From the NCBI RefSeq assembly GCF_003058365.1, contig NZ_CP028858.1, positions 62,001 to 126,000 on the forward strand: a stretch of DNA of 64,000 nucleotides, written 5' to 3'. Position numbers and translations under genes: made by a program. The notes under the pieces were generated by a model. That model was not told where the DNA came from and ran no database searches. It saw only the letters and a list, made by a program, of their open reading frames with translations. Positions 25,610 to 33,620 of this stretch are shown here, piece after piece. This DNA comes from Halococcoides cellulosivorans. Lineage in GTDB: Archaea > Halobacteriota > Halobacteria > Halobacteriales > Haloarculaceae. Numbering within the stretch: the first letter of the stretch is position 1; every line of letters begins with the position of its first letter.

Positions 25610-26371
25610 TTACATGTCCTTCAGCGTCGGGATCAGCGTCTGGCGGGTCTCCTCCGAGACGGCCTTGATCGATTCGATCTGATCGGCGCTGAAGGGGACG
25701 TCCACGAACTCCGTCGAGACGTCGACCGACGCCGAGGACTCGCCGCGCAGTCTGAGTCGGCCGTCGTCCATCGCGCTGACCAACACCGTGTCGGCGGCGG
25801 CCTCGATGCGCTCGATCTCGTCTTCGAACGCCGACGTGCTGACTGCGAACAGCCGTGTGAGGTCGTCGTCGCGTTCGACCGCGTCGAGCAGCGTATCGAT
25901 CGCCTCCTCGCGGTAGGTCTCCGAGAACAACAGCAGGTTCAGCGCCGAGGCGACGACCAGCGTTCCGGGTCCGTCACCGTCGACCCTGGCGACGGCCCGG
26001 TCGATCGACGCCCGCCAGACGTCGTCGGCGAGCAGGTTCGCCCGGATCGGGCCGTCGGCGGGTGACTCCATCGCCGTGACCGACGGGTCCATCTCGGGAT
26101 CGAAGTCGACGAACGCGACCTGGTCGTCCCCGGTCACGTCGAGTCCGTACAGCCGATCGATCGTCTCGACGACGAACTCGGGCCCGGAGTTGGTCGCCAC
26201 CACGACGACGCTCCCGCCGGCCCGGAGCCAGGATTCGACGACGGCGAACCCGATCAGCGGCTTGCCGGACCCGCCCGCCCCAGCGATGACCGTCGTCTCA
26301 CCGACGGGTACGCCGTCGGGGGCGACCTCGCGGACCCACGCGTGCGCCGGTTCGAACTGTGTCGGTGCCAT
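25610..26371 (-). CDS. KaiC/RecA-like (HTR-like) protein with unusual P-loop
   Basis: 253 residues with the shape of a single RecA/KaiC-type domain: a Walker A-like IAGAGGSGKPLIG at about residues 28-40 and a hydrophobic strand TLVVASALNLLLF where Walker B/DSL would be. The residue after the P-loop lysine is Pro instead of Ser/Thr, and no acidic residue ends the Walker B strand, so ATP hydrolysis may be lost. Haloarchaea carry several such HTR-like proteins of unknown role, often in signalling. The next gene downstream starts the DUF89 unit 60 bases away. Confidence 0.65.
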   Translation of the reverse strand: MAPTQFEPAHAWVREVAPDGVPVGETTVIAGAGGSGKPLIGFAVVESWLRAGGSVVVVATNSGPEFVVETIDRLYGLDVTGDDQVAFVDFDPEMDPSVTAMESPADGPIRANLLADDVWRASIDRAVARVDGDGPGTLVVASALNLLLFSETYREEAIDTLLDAVERDDDLTRLFAVSTSAFEDEIERIEAAADTVLVSAMDDGRLRLRGESSASVDVSTEFVDVPFSADQIESIKAVSEETRQTLIPTLKDM

Positions 26372-26533
26372 TGGCTAAACGATACAATACCGATGCACTA
26401 ATCTCCACCGATTCGGTCGGCGCTGTGGCCGAAAAACTCTGAATAGGCGCCTTTCAGGCGACTCTATCCGAATCGGGTGCGGGTTCGATGGCCGCGTCGG
26501 CCAAGCAGTCTTGTGGGGATCGACAACAGCCGG

Positions 26534-26848
26534 TCAGTCACCCACCGGGGCGTCGAGGTCCTGGCGGTCGCGCAGGACGGTCCTGATCGTCGCCATCCCC
26601 TCGGCGATACGCGGATCGGCCAGTCGATACCGGTTGTAGACGCCTTCGGAGCGGCGTTCGACGACGCCACGCTCGCGCATCATGCCGAGGTGTCGCGAGA
26701 CGCTCGACTGTGGGATGTCGGTCGCGGCCTGGATCTCCGAGACGGCGTGCTCCTTGCCGTCGGTCAGCACGTCGAGAATCCGGAGGCGCTTGGGATTCGA
26801 GAACACACTGCAGAACTCGGCCTGGCGGTCGTAGACGTCCCGGCCCAT
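26534..26848 (-). CDS. ArsR family winged-helix regulator
   Basis: 104 residues. CSVFSNPKRLRILDVLTDGKEHAVSEIQAATDIPQSSVSRHLGMMRERGVV-type helix order (recognition helix around QSSVSRHL) is the ArsR fold. There is no clear metal-binding cysteine motif, only Cys13. Divergent from a GTG-started regulator gene, with two TATA-like elements in the 95-base gap. Confidence 0.85.
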   Translation of the reverse strand: MGRDVYDRQAEFCSVFSNPKRLRILDVLTDGKEHAVSEIQAATDIPQSSVSRHLGMMRERGVVERRSEGVYNRYRLADPRIAEGMATIRTVLRDRQDLDAPVGD

Positions 26849-26888
26849 ACGACTCGTTAGGGGGGCACCTGCAAGTGCGTTCGGAAAC

Positions 26889-26915
26889 GTGCATATTCGG
26901 ATAACCAGATATATG
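26889..26915. promoter_or_regulatory. divergent TATA-like elements between two regulator genes
   Basis: The stretch gcatattcggataaccagatatatggc holds gatatatgg facing the GTG-started regulator (about 35 bases upstream of its start) and, on the minus strand, gaatatgc about 40 bases upstream of the ArsR gene. Confidence 0.4.
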
Positions 26916-26943
26916 GCGAACGGCCCACTAGATCGCCTCGACC

Positions 26944-27330
26944 GTGAGCCTCACCGAACAGATCCGCTCCGAGACGACGCCCGAACGCGCCCTGGAGGCG
27001 GTGTTCGATCTCACGCAGACCGAACGGCGGAGCTACGCAGCGATCGTAGACGCCGACCGCCCGGTGACGGCCCCGCGTCTCGCGGCGGCCATCGACTGCG
27101 CCGAGACCTCGGCCTACCGGCACCTGTCCGCGCTCGACGAGTGCGGTCTGGTCCAGCGTGCGACCGCCGATTTCGAGGGCACGGGCCGGTCGGCCTACGT
27201 CGCGACGCCACCCGATGAGGTCGCCGATCGGATGGCCGACCGCGTCGAGGAGACCTACGAGGAGTGCCGGGAGACCATCGACGCGTGCCGGCCCGCGTTC
27301 GCGGGCGAGAGCACCGATCGATCGGCTTGA
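26944..27330 (+). CDS. winged helix-turn-helix transcriptional regulator (GTG start)
   Basis: 128 residues. A helix-turn-helix at about 30-85 (TERRSYAAIVDADRPVTAPRLAAAIDC, then TSAYRHLSALDECGLVQR) is of the ArsR/TrmB type. The C-terminal 35 residues form a charged helix with two cysteines. No ATG exists in this frame near the conserved region; GTG at 26944 is the only sensible start. The ATG at 26912 is in another frame. Confidence 0.75.
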   Translation: MSLTEQIRSETTPERALEAVFDLTQTERRSYAAIVDADRPVTAPRLAAAIDCAETSAYRHLSALDECGLVQRATADFEGTGRSAYVATPPDEVADRMADRVEETYEECRETIDACRPAFAGESTDRSA

Positions 27331-27352
27331 CGCCCGATCGATCGGTCTGAGT

Positions 27353-27402
27353 CTCGATCTAACTCGATCTAACTCGATCCGACTCGATCCGACTCGATCC
27401 AC
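27353..27402. repeat. five-copy 10-bp tandem repeat at the 3' end of the TrmO-FmdE gene
   Basis: Five consecutive 10-bp units of the form ctcgatc(t/c)(a/g)a run from 27353 to 27402. The stop codon of the TrmO-FmdE fusion gene (27369-27371) falls inside the second unit, so the last ten or so residues of that protein are made from the repeat. Copy-number change would alter the C-terminus, since 10 is not a multiple of 3. A shorter partial duplication (gatcgatcgg twice) lies just before it. Confidence 0.75.
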
Positions 27403-28487
27403 GAACAGCCACGCCCGTCGAGTTGGTGATACTCCGCGCCGGCACAGGCCCGACAGAAGCGCTCGGCGTCGCGTTCGACGGTCTTCGGCGCCATCACCGA
27501 CTCGCCACAGGCTGCACAGATCGCATCCTCGTAGATCGGGGCGGGATCGGGCAGATCGACCGCGACGCCCGTCTGGATGTCACACAACTCGCCGATCGGC
27601 CGGTCGAGCAGGTCGAACGCGACCTCGGCCCAGCGCTCGGCGAGTCGCTCGCGGTCGGCGTCGGTGCCCTCGCCGTCCGCGATCACGCGCTCGAACAGCG
27701 CGTTGGCCTCCGGATAGTCGCGCTCGACGATCGCCTCGCGTTCTTTGACGTGAACGCGCACGCCCGCGTCGGGGGCCGACCGCCTGACGAGCGTCATCGC
27801 GGTCTTCCCGAGGTCGCGATAGACCAGGGCGTTGTTCCCGACCGTACAGCCGGTCGCGACCTGCACCCCGTCGGCGAAACAGCTGTTCGTCTCCGTGACG
27901 GCGATCAGGTCCTCGAACCCGTCGCTGGTCGCGCCGAGTTCGCGCATGGCGTGGACGCCCGCCATCACCCCGAGCGCGAGATACGGGCAGTAGTGGCCGT
28001 GGATCCCGCCCGCCTCCAGGAGGACGGCCTCGCGATCACGGTCGGCGATCGCGCGCTCGACGTGCCCGCGCGGGTCTGCGCGCCGGTCGGTCTCGCGCGT
28101 TGGCCGGTCGAGACTCGGCGCGTAGGGCTTGAGATCCAGCACGGGCGTCCCGTCGATGGCGTCCAGGCCGCGAACGAGCAGTTCACGGCCGTCGCGCTCC
28201 AGCAACTCGACGGTCGTCGTCCCGATCGGACTCGGGCGGTGCGGACTCCGCGACGCGAACGTGCCGCGTTCGACGCCGTAGCGCCGTGGCCCCCGAAGCG
28301 TGGGCGCGTCGGCCTCGTGGATGTAGAACACGACCACGAGGTGATCGCTGTCCTCGATCCGATACAGCCCGTCGCTGTAGGCCTCGTCGATCACGATCGT
28401 ACTCTCCCGCTCACGCATCGTCTCGGGATCGCTTGGCTCGTCGAACGCACTGTGCACGGTCCCGATCTGTGTAATCGCCTCGAACAT
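27369..28487 (-). CDS. TrmO (TsaA)-FmdE fusion protein with C-terminal zinc ribbon
   Basis: 372 residues in three parts. Residues 1-125 are a TrmO/TsaA-like SAM-binding beta-barrel domain (ITQIGTVHSAF, SRSPHRPSPIG, LDAIDGTPVLDLKPY). Residues about 150-325 are an FmdE domain with its GIHGHYCPYLALG metal/cluster motif and TETNSCFADGVQVATGCT. Residues about 328-355 are a four-cysteine zinc ribbon (CAACGESV and CRACAG). FmdE is associated with molybdenum/tungsten enzymes and metal handling; its function is unproven. Three bases separate it from the upstream ABC ATPase gene, so it is the last gene of a four-gene operon. Its C-terminus is made of a tandem repeat. Confidence 0.82.
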   Translation of the reverse strand: MFEAITQIGTVHSAFDEPSDPETMRERESTIVIDEAYSDGLYRIEDSDHLVVVFYIHEADAPTLRGPRRYGVERGTFASRSPHRPSPIGTTTVELLERDGRELLVRGLDAIDGTPVLDLKPYAPSLDRPTRETDRRADPRGHVERAIADRDREAVLLEAGGIHGHYCPYLALGVMAGVHAMRELGATSDGFEDLIAVTETNSCFADGVQVATGCTVGNNALVYRDLGKTAMTLVRRSAPDAGVRVHVKEREAIVERDYPEANALFERVIADGEGTDADRERLAERWAEVAFDLLDRPIGELCDIQTGVAVDLPDPAPIYEDAICAACGESVMAPKTVERDAERFCRACAGAEYHQLDGRGCSWIESDRVGSS

Positions 28488-28490
28488 GAG

Positions 28491-29348
28491 TCAGTCCTGA
28501 GTCGTTGGCTCGGCGTGGTCGGTCGTCGGTCGGGGTCGATCCGGGTCGTCGCCCGGATCGGTCGCTCCGCGGTCGCCTGCGGCGGCACTCGGGACGGGCG
28601 CGTCGGGCACGATCACCCGTCGATCGCGATGGGTCAGGACGCTCGCTTCGACGCCGTAGACGGCCTCGATGCGCTCGGGCGTGAGGATCTCCGGCCCGCC
28701 GACGGCGTGGACCTGCCCGTCGGCGAGCAAGGCGACGCGATCGCAGGAGCGCGCGGCGAGGGTGAGGTCGTGGATCGCGACGATCCCCGCCACGTCGTCG
28801 CCGACCTGCCTGCGAATCTCATCGATCACGCGGAGGCGGTGCTGTAAATCGAGCGCGCTCGTCGGTTCGTCGAGGACGAGCACCTCGGGATCACCGACGA
28901 GCGCGCGACCCAGCCGTACTTTCTGGCGCTGCCCACCCGAGAGATCCGCTATCTTCCGGGTCGCGAGGTCCGCCAGGCCGAGGCGGTCGATCGTCTCACG
29001 GACCGCCGCGCGGTCGCGCGCGCTCGGTGCCCACCCGCCGTGGGGGCGCCGGCCCTGCAGGATCGTCTCGAACACCGTCGCGGGGAACGCTCGCGACTCG
29101 GACTGGGGGACGTAGCCGACCCGCCGGGCGCGCTCGTCGCTCGCGAGGTGGTCGATCGGCGTGCCGTCGAGGGTAATCGACCCGGCGTCGGGGTCGAGCA
29201 GGCCGACGACACACTGCAGCAGGGTGGACTTGCCCGACCCGTTCGGGCCGAGCACGCCGAGGAGTTCGCCTGCCTCGACGCGCAGGCTGAGGCCGTCGAG
29301 GACGCGCTCGTCGTAGCCAACGTGTAGGTCGTCGATCTGGAGGGTCAC
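28491..29348 (-). CDS. BtuD/FecE-type ABC transporter ATPase
   Basis: 285 residues. Walker A GPNGSGKST at about 37-45, Q-loop in GYVPQSE, signature LSGGQRQKVRLGRALV, Walker B VLVLDEPTSALD and switch AIHDLTLAA. It belongs to the iron-chelate/cobalamin importer subfamily. The frame is open upstream, but similarity begins at the GTG at 29348, which overlaps the permease stop as GTGA. The C-terminal 30 residues are a polar, Asp/Pro-rich tail. Confidence 0.9.
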   Translation of the reverse strand: MTLQIDDLHVGYDERVLDGLSLRVEAGELLGVLGPNGSGKSTLLQCVVGLLDPDAGSITLDGTPIDHLASDERARRVGYVPQSESRAFPATVFETILQGRRPHGGWAPSARDRAAVRETIDRLGLADLATRKIADLSGGQRQKVRLGRALVGDPEVLVLDEPTSALDLQHRLRVIDEIRRQVGDDVAGIVAIHDLTLAARSCDRVALLADGQVHAVGGPEILTPERIEAVYGVEASVLTHRDRRVIVPDAPVPSAAAGDRGATDPGDDPDRPRPTTDHAEPTTQD

Positions 29349-30367
29349 CAGTACGCACCGCCCCGAACGACGAGATAGAGAAAGAGTGGCGCGCCGAGCA
29401 GCGAGGTCAAAATTCCGACCGGGAGGACGACCGGTGCGAGCACCGTCCGGGCGGCGGTGTCGGCAGCCACCAGCAGCGTCGCCCCCGTCAGGATCGACCC
29501 GGGGAGGAGAGACCGCTCGGTCCCGCCGATCACCATCCGGACGAGGTGCGGGGCGACGAGGCCGACGAACCCGATGATGCCGACGAAGGAGACGACCAGC
29601 GCAGTCACGAGCGACGCGACGGCCATCCCGCCGATCCGGAGGCGTGTCACGTTCACCCCGAGACTCCGTGCGGTCGCGGTGCCGGCGTCGAGCACGTCGT
29701 AGTCCCAGCCGTGCCGCAAAAAGTACAGGCTCGCGAGGCCGACGACCGCCGCCAGCAGGCCCACCTGCCACCACCCCGCCCGGCCCAGATCACCGAACGT
29801 CCAGTAGACGATCGCGGCGGTCTCGGTGTCGCTCGCGAGATACTGGATTAGCGTCAGGCCGGCCGAGAACAGCGATCCGAGCGCGACGCCGGTGAGGATC
29901 ATCGTCTCCGGGGTGGCCTCGCGATAGGTGACCAGCGCGAGGATGACGCCCGTCGAGACGAGGCCGCCCGCGAACGCTGCGATCGGGGTCTGGAGCGTGC
30001 CGAGTGGGCCGTCCGTGATTCCGGCGACGATCGCGATCGCCGCGCCGAACGCCGCCGCCTGTGAGATCCCCAGTGTGTAGGGCGCACCCAGCGGGTTTCG
30101 GAGGACGGTCTGCATCACCGCGCCCGCGACGGCGAGTCCCCCGCCCGCCAGCAGCGCCGCGAGCACGCGCGGGACGCGCACCTGCCAGACGATCGTCCGG
30201 GCCGTCGCGGTCCCACCGCCCACGAGAGCGGCGAGCACCGCGCTCGCGGACAGGTCCGCCGATCCGATCGCGAGCGCGCCGAGCGTGGCGAATAGCGCCA
30301 GGCCGACGCCGCCGAACAGGCCGACGCGCTCGCGAAGCCTCGATCGCTGAGTGATCGTTTCGGTCAT
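29345..30367 (-). CDS. BtuC/FecCD-type ABC transporter permease
   Basis: 340 residues with eight to ten hydrophobic segments. LAGGGLAVAGAVMQTVLRNPLGAP-like sequence near residue 75 is the hallmark of FecCD/BtuC permeases (A-G-A-x-x-Q-x-x-x-x-N-P-L-A-x-P). The start ATG 30367 overlaps the stop of the binding-protein gene (ATGA). It would carry a metal chelate or corrinoid across the membrane. Confidence 0.92.
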   Translation of the reverse strand: MTETITQRSRLRERVGLFGGVGLALFATLGALAIGSADLSASAVLAALVGGGTATARTIVWQVRVPRVLAALLAGGGLAVAGAVMQTVLRNPLGAPYTLGISQAAAFGAAIAIVAGITDGPLGTLQTPIAAFAGGLVSTGVILALVTYREATPETMILTGVALGSLFSAGLTLIQYLASDTETAAIVYWTFGDLGRAGWWQVGLLAAVVGLASLYFLRHGWDYDVLDAGTATARSLGVNVTRLRIGGMAVASLVTALVVSFVGIIGFVGLVAPHLVRMVIGGTERSLLPGSILTGATLLVAADTAARTVLAPVVLPVGILTSLLGAPLFLYLVVRGGAYW

Positions 30368-31446
30368 GGATCGATGCGCTCGATGGCAGGATACGCTTCG
30401 CGGAGGTCGTCGATCAGCGGTGCCCCGAGCATCGCCTCGAAGATCTCGTCCGCCCGGGCGGCGACACGCACGTCCGCGAACCGGTCGGGATAGACGGTTT
30501 TGCCGACGAAAGTCGCGTTCGCGAGGATCGAACCGTAGTTGTGGTGATAGCTGGCGTGGGGCAACAACGTGTAGAGTTCCCCGGTCTCGATCGCGTCGTT
30601 CGAGGCGTACGTGGAGTCGTCGAGATCCGCACGCGCCCGGTCGAGGTTGTCGGCGGCGAGAAACAGCGTCGCGGGATCCCACGCCAGCAGGCGCTCGGGG
30701 TCGATCTGGACCGACGGCGCGTCGGTGTCGATGTCGCTGGCGACGTTGTCGACTCCGGTCCAGCGAAAGGGGGCGAACCGCTTGCGCGTCGTCGCGAGGC
30801 CGTGCGCGCCCTTGTAGCTGATCGCGCCCGCGTACGCGTCCTCGCGCTCGGCGTCGGGGATCGACGCGGTCCGTTCGGCCAGGTCGTCGATCGTCTCCTC
30901 GACGAACGCGATGAGCGTCTCGGCGCGATCACCGCGGTCGAGGACCGCTCCCAGCAGTCGCCAGGTCTCGAACATCGTCGCACGCGACTCCCGATCGACG
31001 ATGTCGACGATGTCGAGGGCGAGGACGGGCGTGTCGGTCTGGGACTGCAGGGTCTCCGCACGGGATGGGTCGCCGTAGAAGACGATCAGATCGGGGTCCA
31101 CCCCGAGGATCGCCTCGGTGTTCCCGCCGGCGTTCGGGCCCGCCGATCCGATCACCGGCCGGTCGGCCAGATCGGGATTCGCCAGGCGATAGGGGGTGAC
31201 GCCGACCCCCACTTCGGACTCGACGCCCACCACGCGGTCGGTCGCCCCGAGGTAGGCGATCTGTCTGAGTGCGCCCGGCCCGACGCCGACGAGGCGCTCG
31301 ACCCGGTCGGGGACGGCGACCGTCCGACCCATCCCGTCGGTGACGGTCCGCTCGGCCGCTCCCGCCCCATCGCCGCTCGAACACCCCGCGAGCGCGACCG
31401 TCGCGCCCGCCCCCAGCGTCTGCAGGACCTCGCGTCGTCGTGCCAT
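30364..31446 (-). CDS. BtuF-type substrate-binding lipoprotein of the metal-chelate importer
   Basis: 360 residues. Tat lipoprotein signal MARRREVLQTLGAGATVALAGCSS (lipobox Cys22), then a periplasmic-binding class III fold beginning with the typical MGRTVAVPDRVERLVGVGPGALR. VDPDLIVFYGD is the usual second strand of the first lobe. It captures the substrate outside the membrane. First gene of the four-gene operon; a nested palindrome starts 26 bases before its ATG. Substrate (Fe, Ni, Mo/W chelate or corrinoid) is not shown by the sequence. Confidence 0.9.
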   Translation of the reverse strand: MARRREVLQTLGAGATVALAGCSSGDGAGAAERTVTDGMGRTVAVPDRVERLVGVGPGALRQIAYLGATDRVVGVESEVGVGVTPYRLANPDLADRPVIGSAGPNAGGNTEAILGVDPDLIVFYGDPSRAETLQSQTDTPVLALDIVDIVDRESRATMFETWRLLGAVLDRGDRAETLIAFVEETIDDLAERTASIPDAEREDAYAGAISYKGAHGLATTRKRFAPFRWTGVDNVASDIDTDAPSVQIDPERLLAWDPATLFLAADNLDRARADLDDSTYASNDAIETGELYTLLPHASYHHNYGSILANATFVGKTVYPDRFADVRVAARADEIFEAMLGAPLIDDLREAYPAIERIDP

Positions 31447-31471
31447 TCCGTCGCGGTACTGGCCCTCGAAA

Positions 31472-31497
31472 TATTACGGTTTCGAAACTCAGTAATA
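31472..31497 (-). promoter_or_regulatory. nested palindrome at the promoter of the metal-chelate importer operon
   Basis: TATTAC (31472-31477) and GTAATA (31492-31497) form an outer inverted repeat that encloses the perfect palindrome GTTTCGAAAC (31479-31488). On the minus strand gtaatattt (31470-31478) is a TATA-like box about 25-30 bases before the ATG at 31446, so a leaderless transcript would start at the gene. A repressor on the dyad would cover the TATA box; a metal-dependent regulator of the DtxR/SirR type is a plausible but unproven owner. Confidence 0.55.
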
Positions 31498-31590
31498 CTC
31501 TCTGTCGACCGGACTCGATCGCGCGTTCGGCAGTCGGGGCACGCGGGCGATCCGCAACGACTTTCGATATCGGCAATCCTTTCGTCACAC

Positions 31591-32823
31591 ATGGTATCGG
31601 TTCGCGCCGTCGGGGTGGCCGTCGTGATCGTGCTTTTCGCGGCCGTCGCTGTCGGCGGCGCACTGGCCTCTCCAGGCCACGGGAACGGGGCCGCGGTGGG
31701 TGTCGACACGAGCGACTCGCTTTCACCGGCCGAAACGCACGCGGCCCAGCACCCGGCGACCGAGAACGCGACCGTCGAGATCGTCTTCTTCCATCTGCCA
31801 ACCTGTCCGCACTGTGCGAACGTCGAGGCGTATCTCGACGAACAGCGTAGCGAGTACGACTTTCGAGTCGAGAAGTACAACGCTCGGGACAACTCCGAAC
31901 GGTTCACGGAGTATCTGCAGGAGTACGACGTTCCACGGGACGACTGGGGGGCCGTCCCGGCGGTCTTCGTCGACGACGAGTACGCCATCGGAGACCGACC
32001 GTCGATCGATCTGATCGAGTCCAGGTTGGAGGCGGCGACCGAGGCGCCCACGGAGACGACCGACGGGGTGGCCGGCGACGCCTCGAACGCCGAATCGGAT
32101 GGCGATCTCGAAGCGGTGACGCTGGTCGGCCTCGCGGGGATGGCGGCGACCGACGCGGTCAACCCGTGTGCGCTCGCGGTGTTGCTCGTCTTGTTGACGA
32201 CGATCCTGACGCGCAACCCCGAGGATCACGGCCGCGTCCTCCGGGCGGGCCTGGCATTTTCGATCGCGGTCGCACTCACTTACGCCGCGATGGGTGCCCT
32301 GCTGGTGTTCGGACTCAAATCCGTCGCCTCGGTCGGATCGATCGATCTGCCGATCGTCCGGCGACTGTTCGGCGTGCTCGCGATCGGCCTCGGCCTCCTG
32401 AATCTCAAGGACGCGATCAGCCACGGTGCTGGCGGGTTCGCGATGGAGGTGCCAGAGCGCTGGCGCCCCGCGATGCAGCGGCGACTCACGGACCCGCTGT
32501 GGACTCGGGAGAGCGCCGTCGTTGGGTCGGCGCTCGCGGGCGTCGGCGTGAGTCTGTTCTTGTTGCCCTGCACGGCGGGCCCGTATCTCGTCGCGGGCGG
32601 CCTGCTCGCAAACCAGGCCTGGCCGACGGCGATCGCCCTGCTCGTGGTCTACAACCTGATCTTCGTCGCGCCGATGCTCGCGATCACCGTCGCCGTGTCG
32701 GGTGGGTTCGCGACCGCCGACGCGGTCGGGACCTGGCGCGAGCGACACGTCGAGGGACTGCACCTCGTCGCGGGCCTGTTGCTCGTCGCGATCGGTGTGG
32801 CGCTCGCAGTCGGCCTGCTCTGA
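31591..32823 (+). CDS. thioredoxin-like domain fused to CcdA/DsbD-type membrane protein
   Basis: 410 residues. Residues 1-30 are a signal/membrane anchor. Residues about 60-150 are a thioredoxin/glutaredoxin-like domain with FFHLPTCPHCANVE (Cys-x2-Cys) exposed outside the cell. Residues about 180-410 form a CcdA-type six-helix membrane part with a conserved cysteine in each repeat: VNPCALAVLL and FLLPCTAGPY. Such proteins move reducing power from cytoplasmic thioredoxin to the outside. The long open frame upstream is ignored; homology starts at ATG 31591. Divergent from the importer operon. Confidence 0.85.
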   Translation: MVSVRAVGVAVVIVLFAAVAVGGALASPGHGNGAAVGVDTSDSLSPAETHAAQHPATENATVEIVFFHLPTCPHCANVEAYLDEQRSEYDFRVEKYNARDNSERFTEYLQEYDVPRDDWGAVPAVFVDDEYAIGDRPSIDLIESRLEAATEAPTETTDGVAGDASNAESDGDLEAVTLVGLAGMAATDAVNPCALAVLLVLLTTILTRNPEDHGRVLRAGLAFSIAVALTYAAMGALLVFGLKSVASVGSIDLPIVRRLFGVLAIGLGLLNLKDAISHGAGGFAMEVPERWRPAMQRRLTDPLWTRESAVVGSALAGVGVSLFLLPCTAGPYLVAGGLLANQAWPTAIALLVVYNLIFVAPMLAITVAVSGGFATADAVGTWRERHVEGLHLVAGLLLVAIGVALAVGLL

Positions 32824-32878
32824 GGCGGCCAGTGCGCGGATCCACAGCTATAGGGGCGGTCACGTCCCAGTCGCGTGC

Positions 32879-33364
32879 GTGACCGACGAATCGCGTTTCG
32901 CACCGATCGGTCGGATTCGGACGCCGTACGACTCCCTCGAAGGAATGCCGATCCAGCCCTCGATCGCTGACGACACGCCCGGGACCGTCGACCTCGACGA
33001 GGACTACGCCCCCGCGCTCGCCGATCTCGACGGCTTCTCGCATTGCATTTTGCTCTACCAGTTCCACGAGGCCGATGGGTACGAGCCAAGCGTCACCCCG
33101 TTTCTCGACGAGGAATCGCGGGGCCTGTTCGCGACGCGCGCGCCGACCCGCCCGAATCCGATCGGGCTCTCGGTGGTGGCGATCGAATCGGTCGAGGGCG
33201 CGAGCATCGCGGTTCGCGGGATCGACGTGCTCGACGGGACGCCGCTGCTCGACGTGAAACCGTTCGTGCCCGACTTCGACGTGCCCGAGGCGGCCGAGAC
33301 TGGCTGGATGGCCGCGGTCGACGAGGACGACGGCCGCCGATACGCCGACGATCGGTTCGTGTGA
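32879..33364 (+). CDS. trmO: TrmO (TsaA), tRNA m6t6A37 methyltransferase (GTG start)
   Basis: 161 residues, a single TrmO/TsaA beta-barrel domain: FAPIGRIRTPY at the N-terminus, ATRAPTRPNPIGLS (the core SAM-binding motif) and GIDVLDGTPLLDVKPFVP. In bacteria TrmO methylates N6-threonylcarbamoyladenosine at position 37 of tRNA-Thr. The start is a GTG at 32879; there is no nearby ATG in frame. It follows the thioredoxin-CcdA gene by 55 bases. A second TrmO domain sits 4.4 kb away in the TrmO-FmdE fusion. Confidence 0.85.
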   Translation: MTDESRFAPIGRIRTPYDSLEGMPIQPSIADDTPGTVDLDEDYAPALADLDGFSHCILLYQFHEADGYEPSVTPFLDEESRGLFATRAPTRPNPIGLSVVAIESVEGASIAVRGIDVLDGTPLLDVKPFVPDFDVPEAAETGWMAAVDEDDGRRYADDRFV

Positions 33365-33406
33365 GGCGAGCGTCCCGCTGGTCAGGACCACCCGATCGCT
33401 CCTGCT

Positions 33407-33506
33407 GCTCCGCGGCTCACTTTGCTCCACGGCTCCGTTCCGAGGTCGCTCGCTGGGCTCCGCGGTTCGCTGTGCTCCACGGCTCCGTTCCGAGGTCGTT
33501 CGCTCC
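33407..33506. repeat. two-copy 50-bp imperfect tandem repeat
   Basis: Two 50-bp units, 33407-33456 and 33457-33506, differ at only a few positions; each contains tgctccacggctccgttccgag. They sit in the 256-base gene-free stretch between the convergent trmO and aspS genes, which is made of short ctccgc/gctcgc-rich motifs of a kind often found between haloarchaeal genes. I see no gene or RNA there. Confidence 0.75.
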
Positions 33507-33620
33507 ACCCACGACCTCGCTACCGCTCGCCGTTTCGCTACGAGGTTGCTCCCGGTGGTCGCAACCTCGCTTCGCTCACCGCTCCGCTTCGAGATTCCTC
33601 GCTGACGCTCGGAATCTCGC

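Noticed and set aside
33365-33620. Short repeated gctccgc/gctcgc motifs considered as a CRISPR array
   Set aside because: Units are adjacent without unique spacers, and the repeats are imperfect; only a 50-bp tandem duplication is supported. No cas genes are present.
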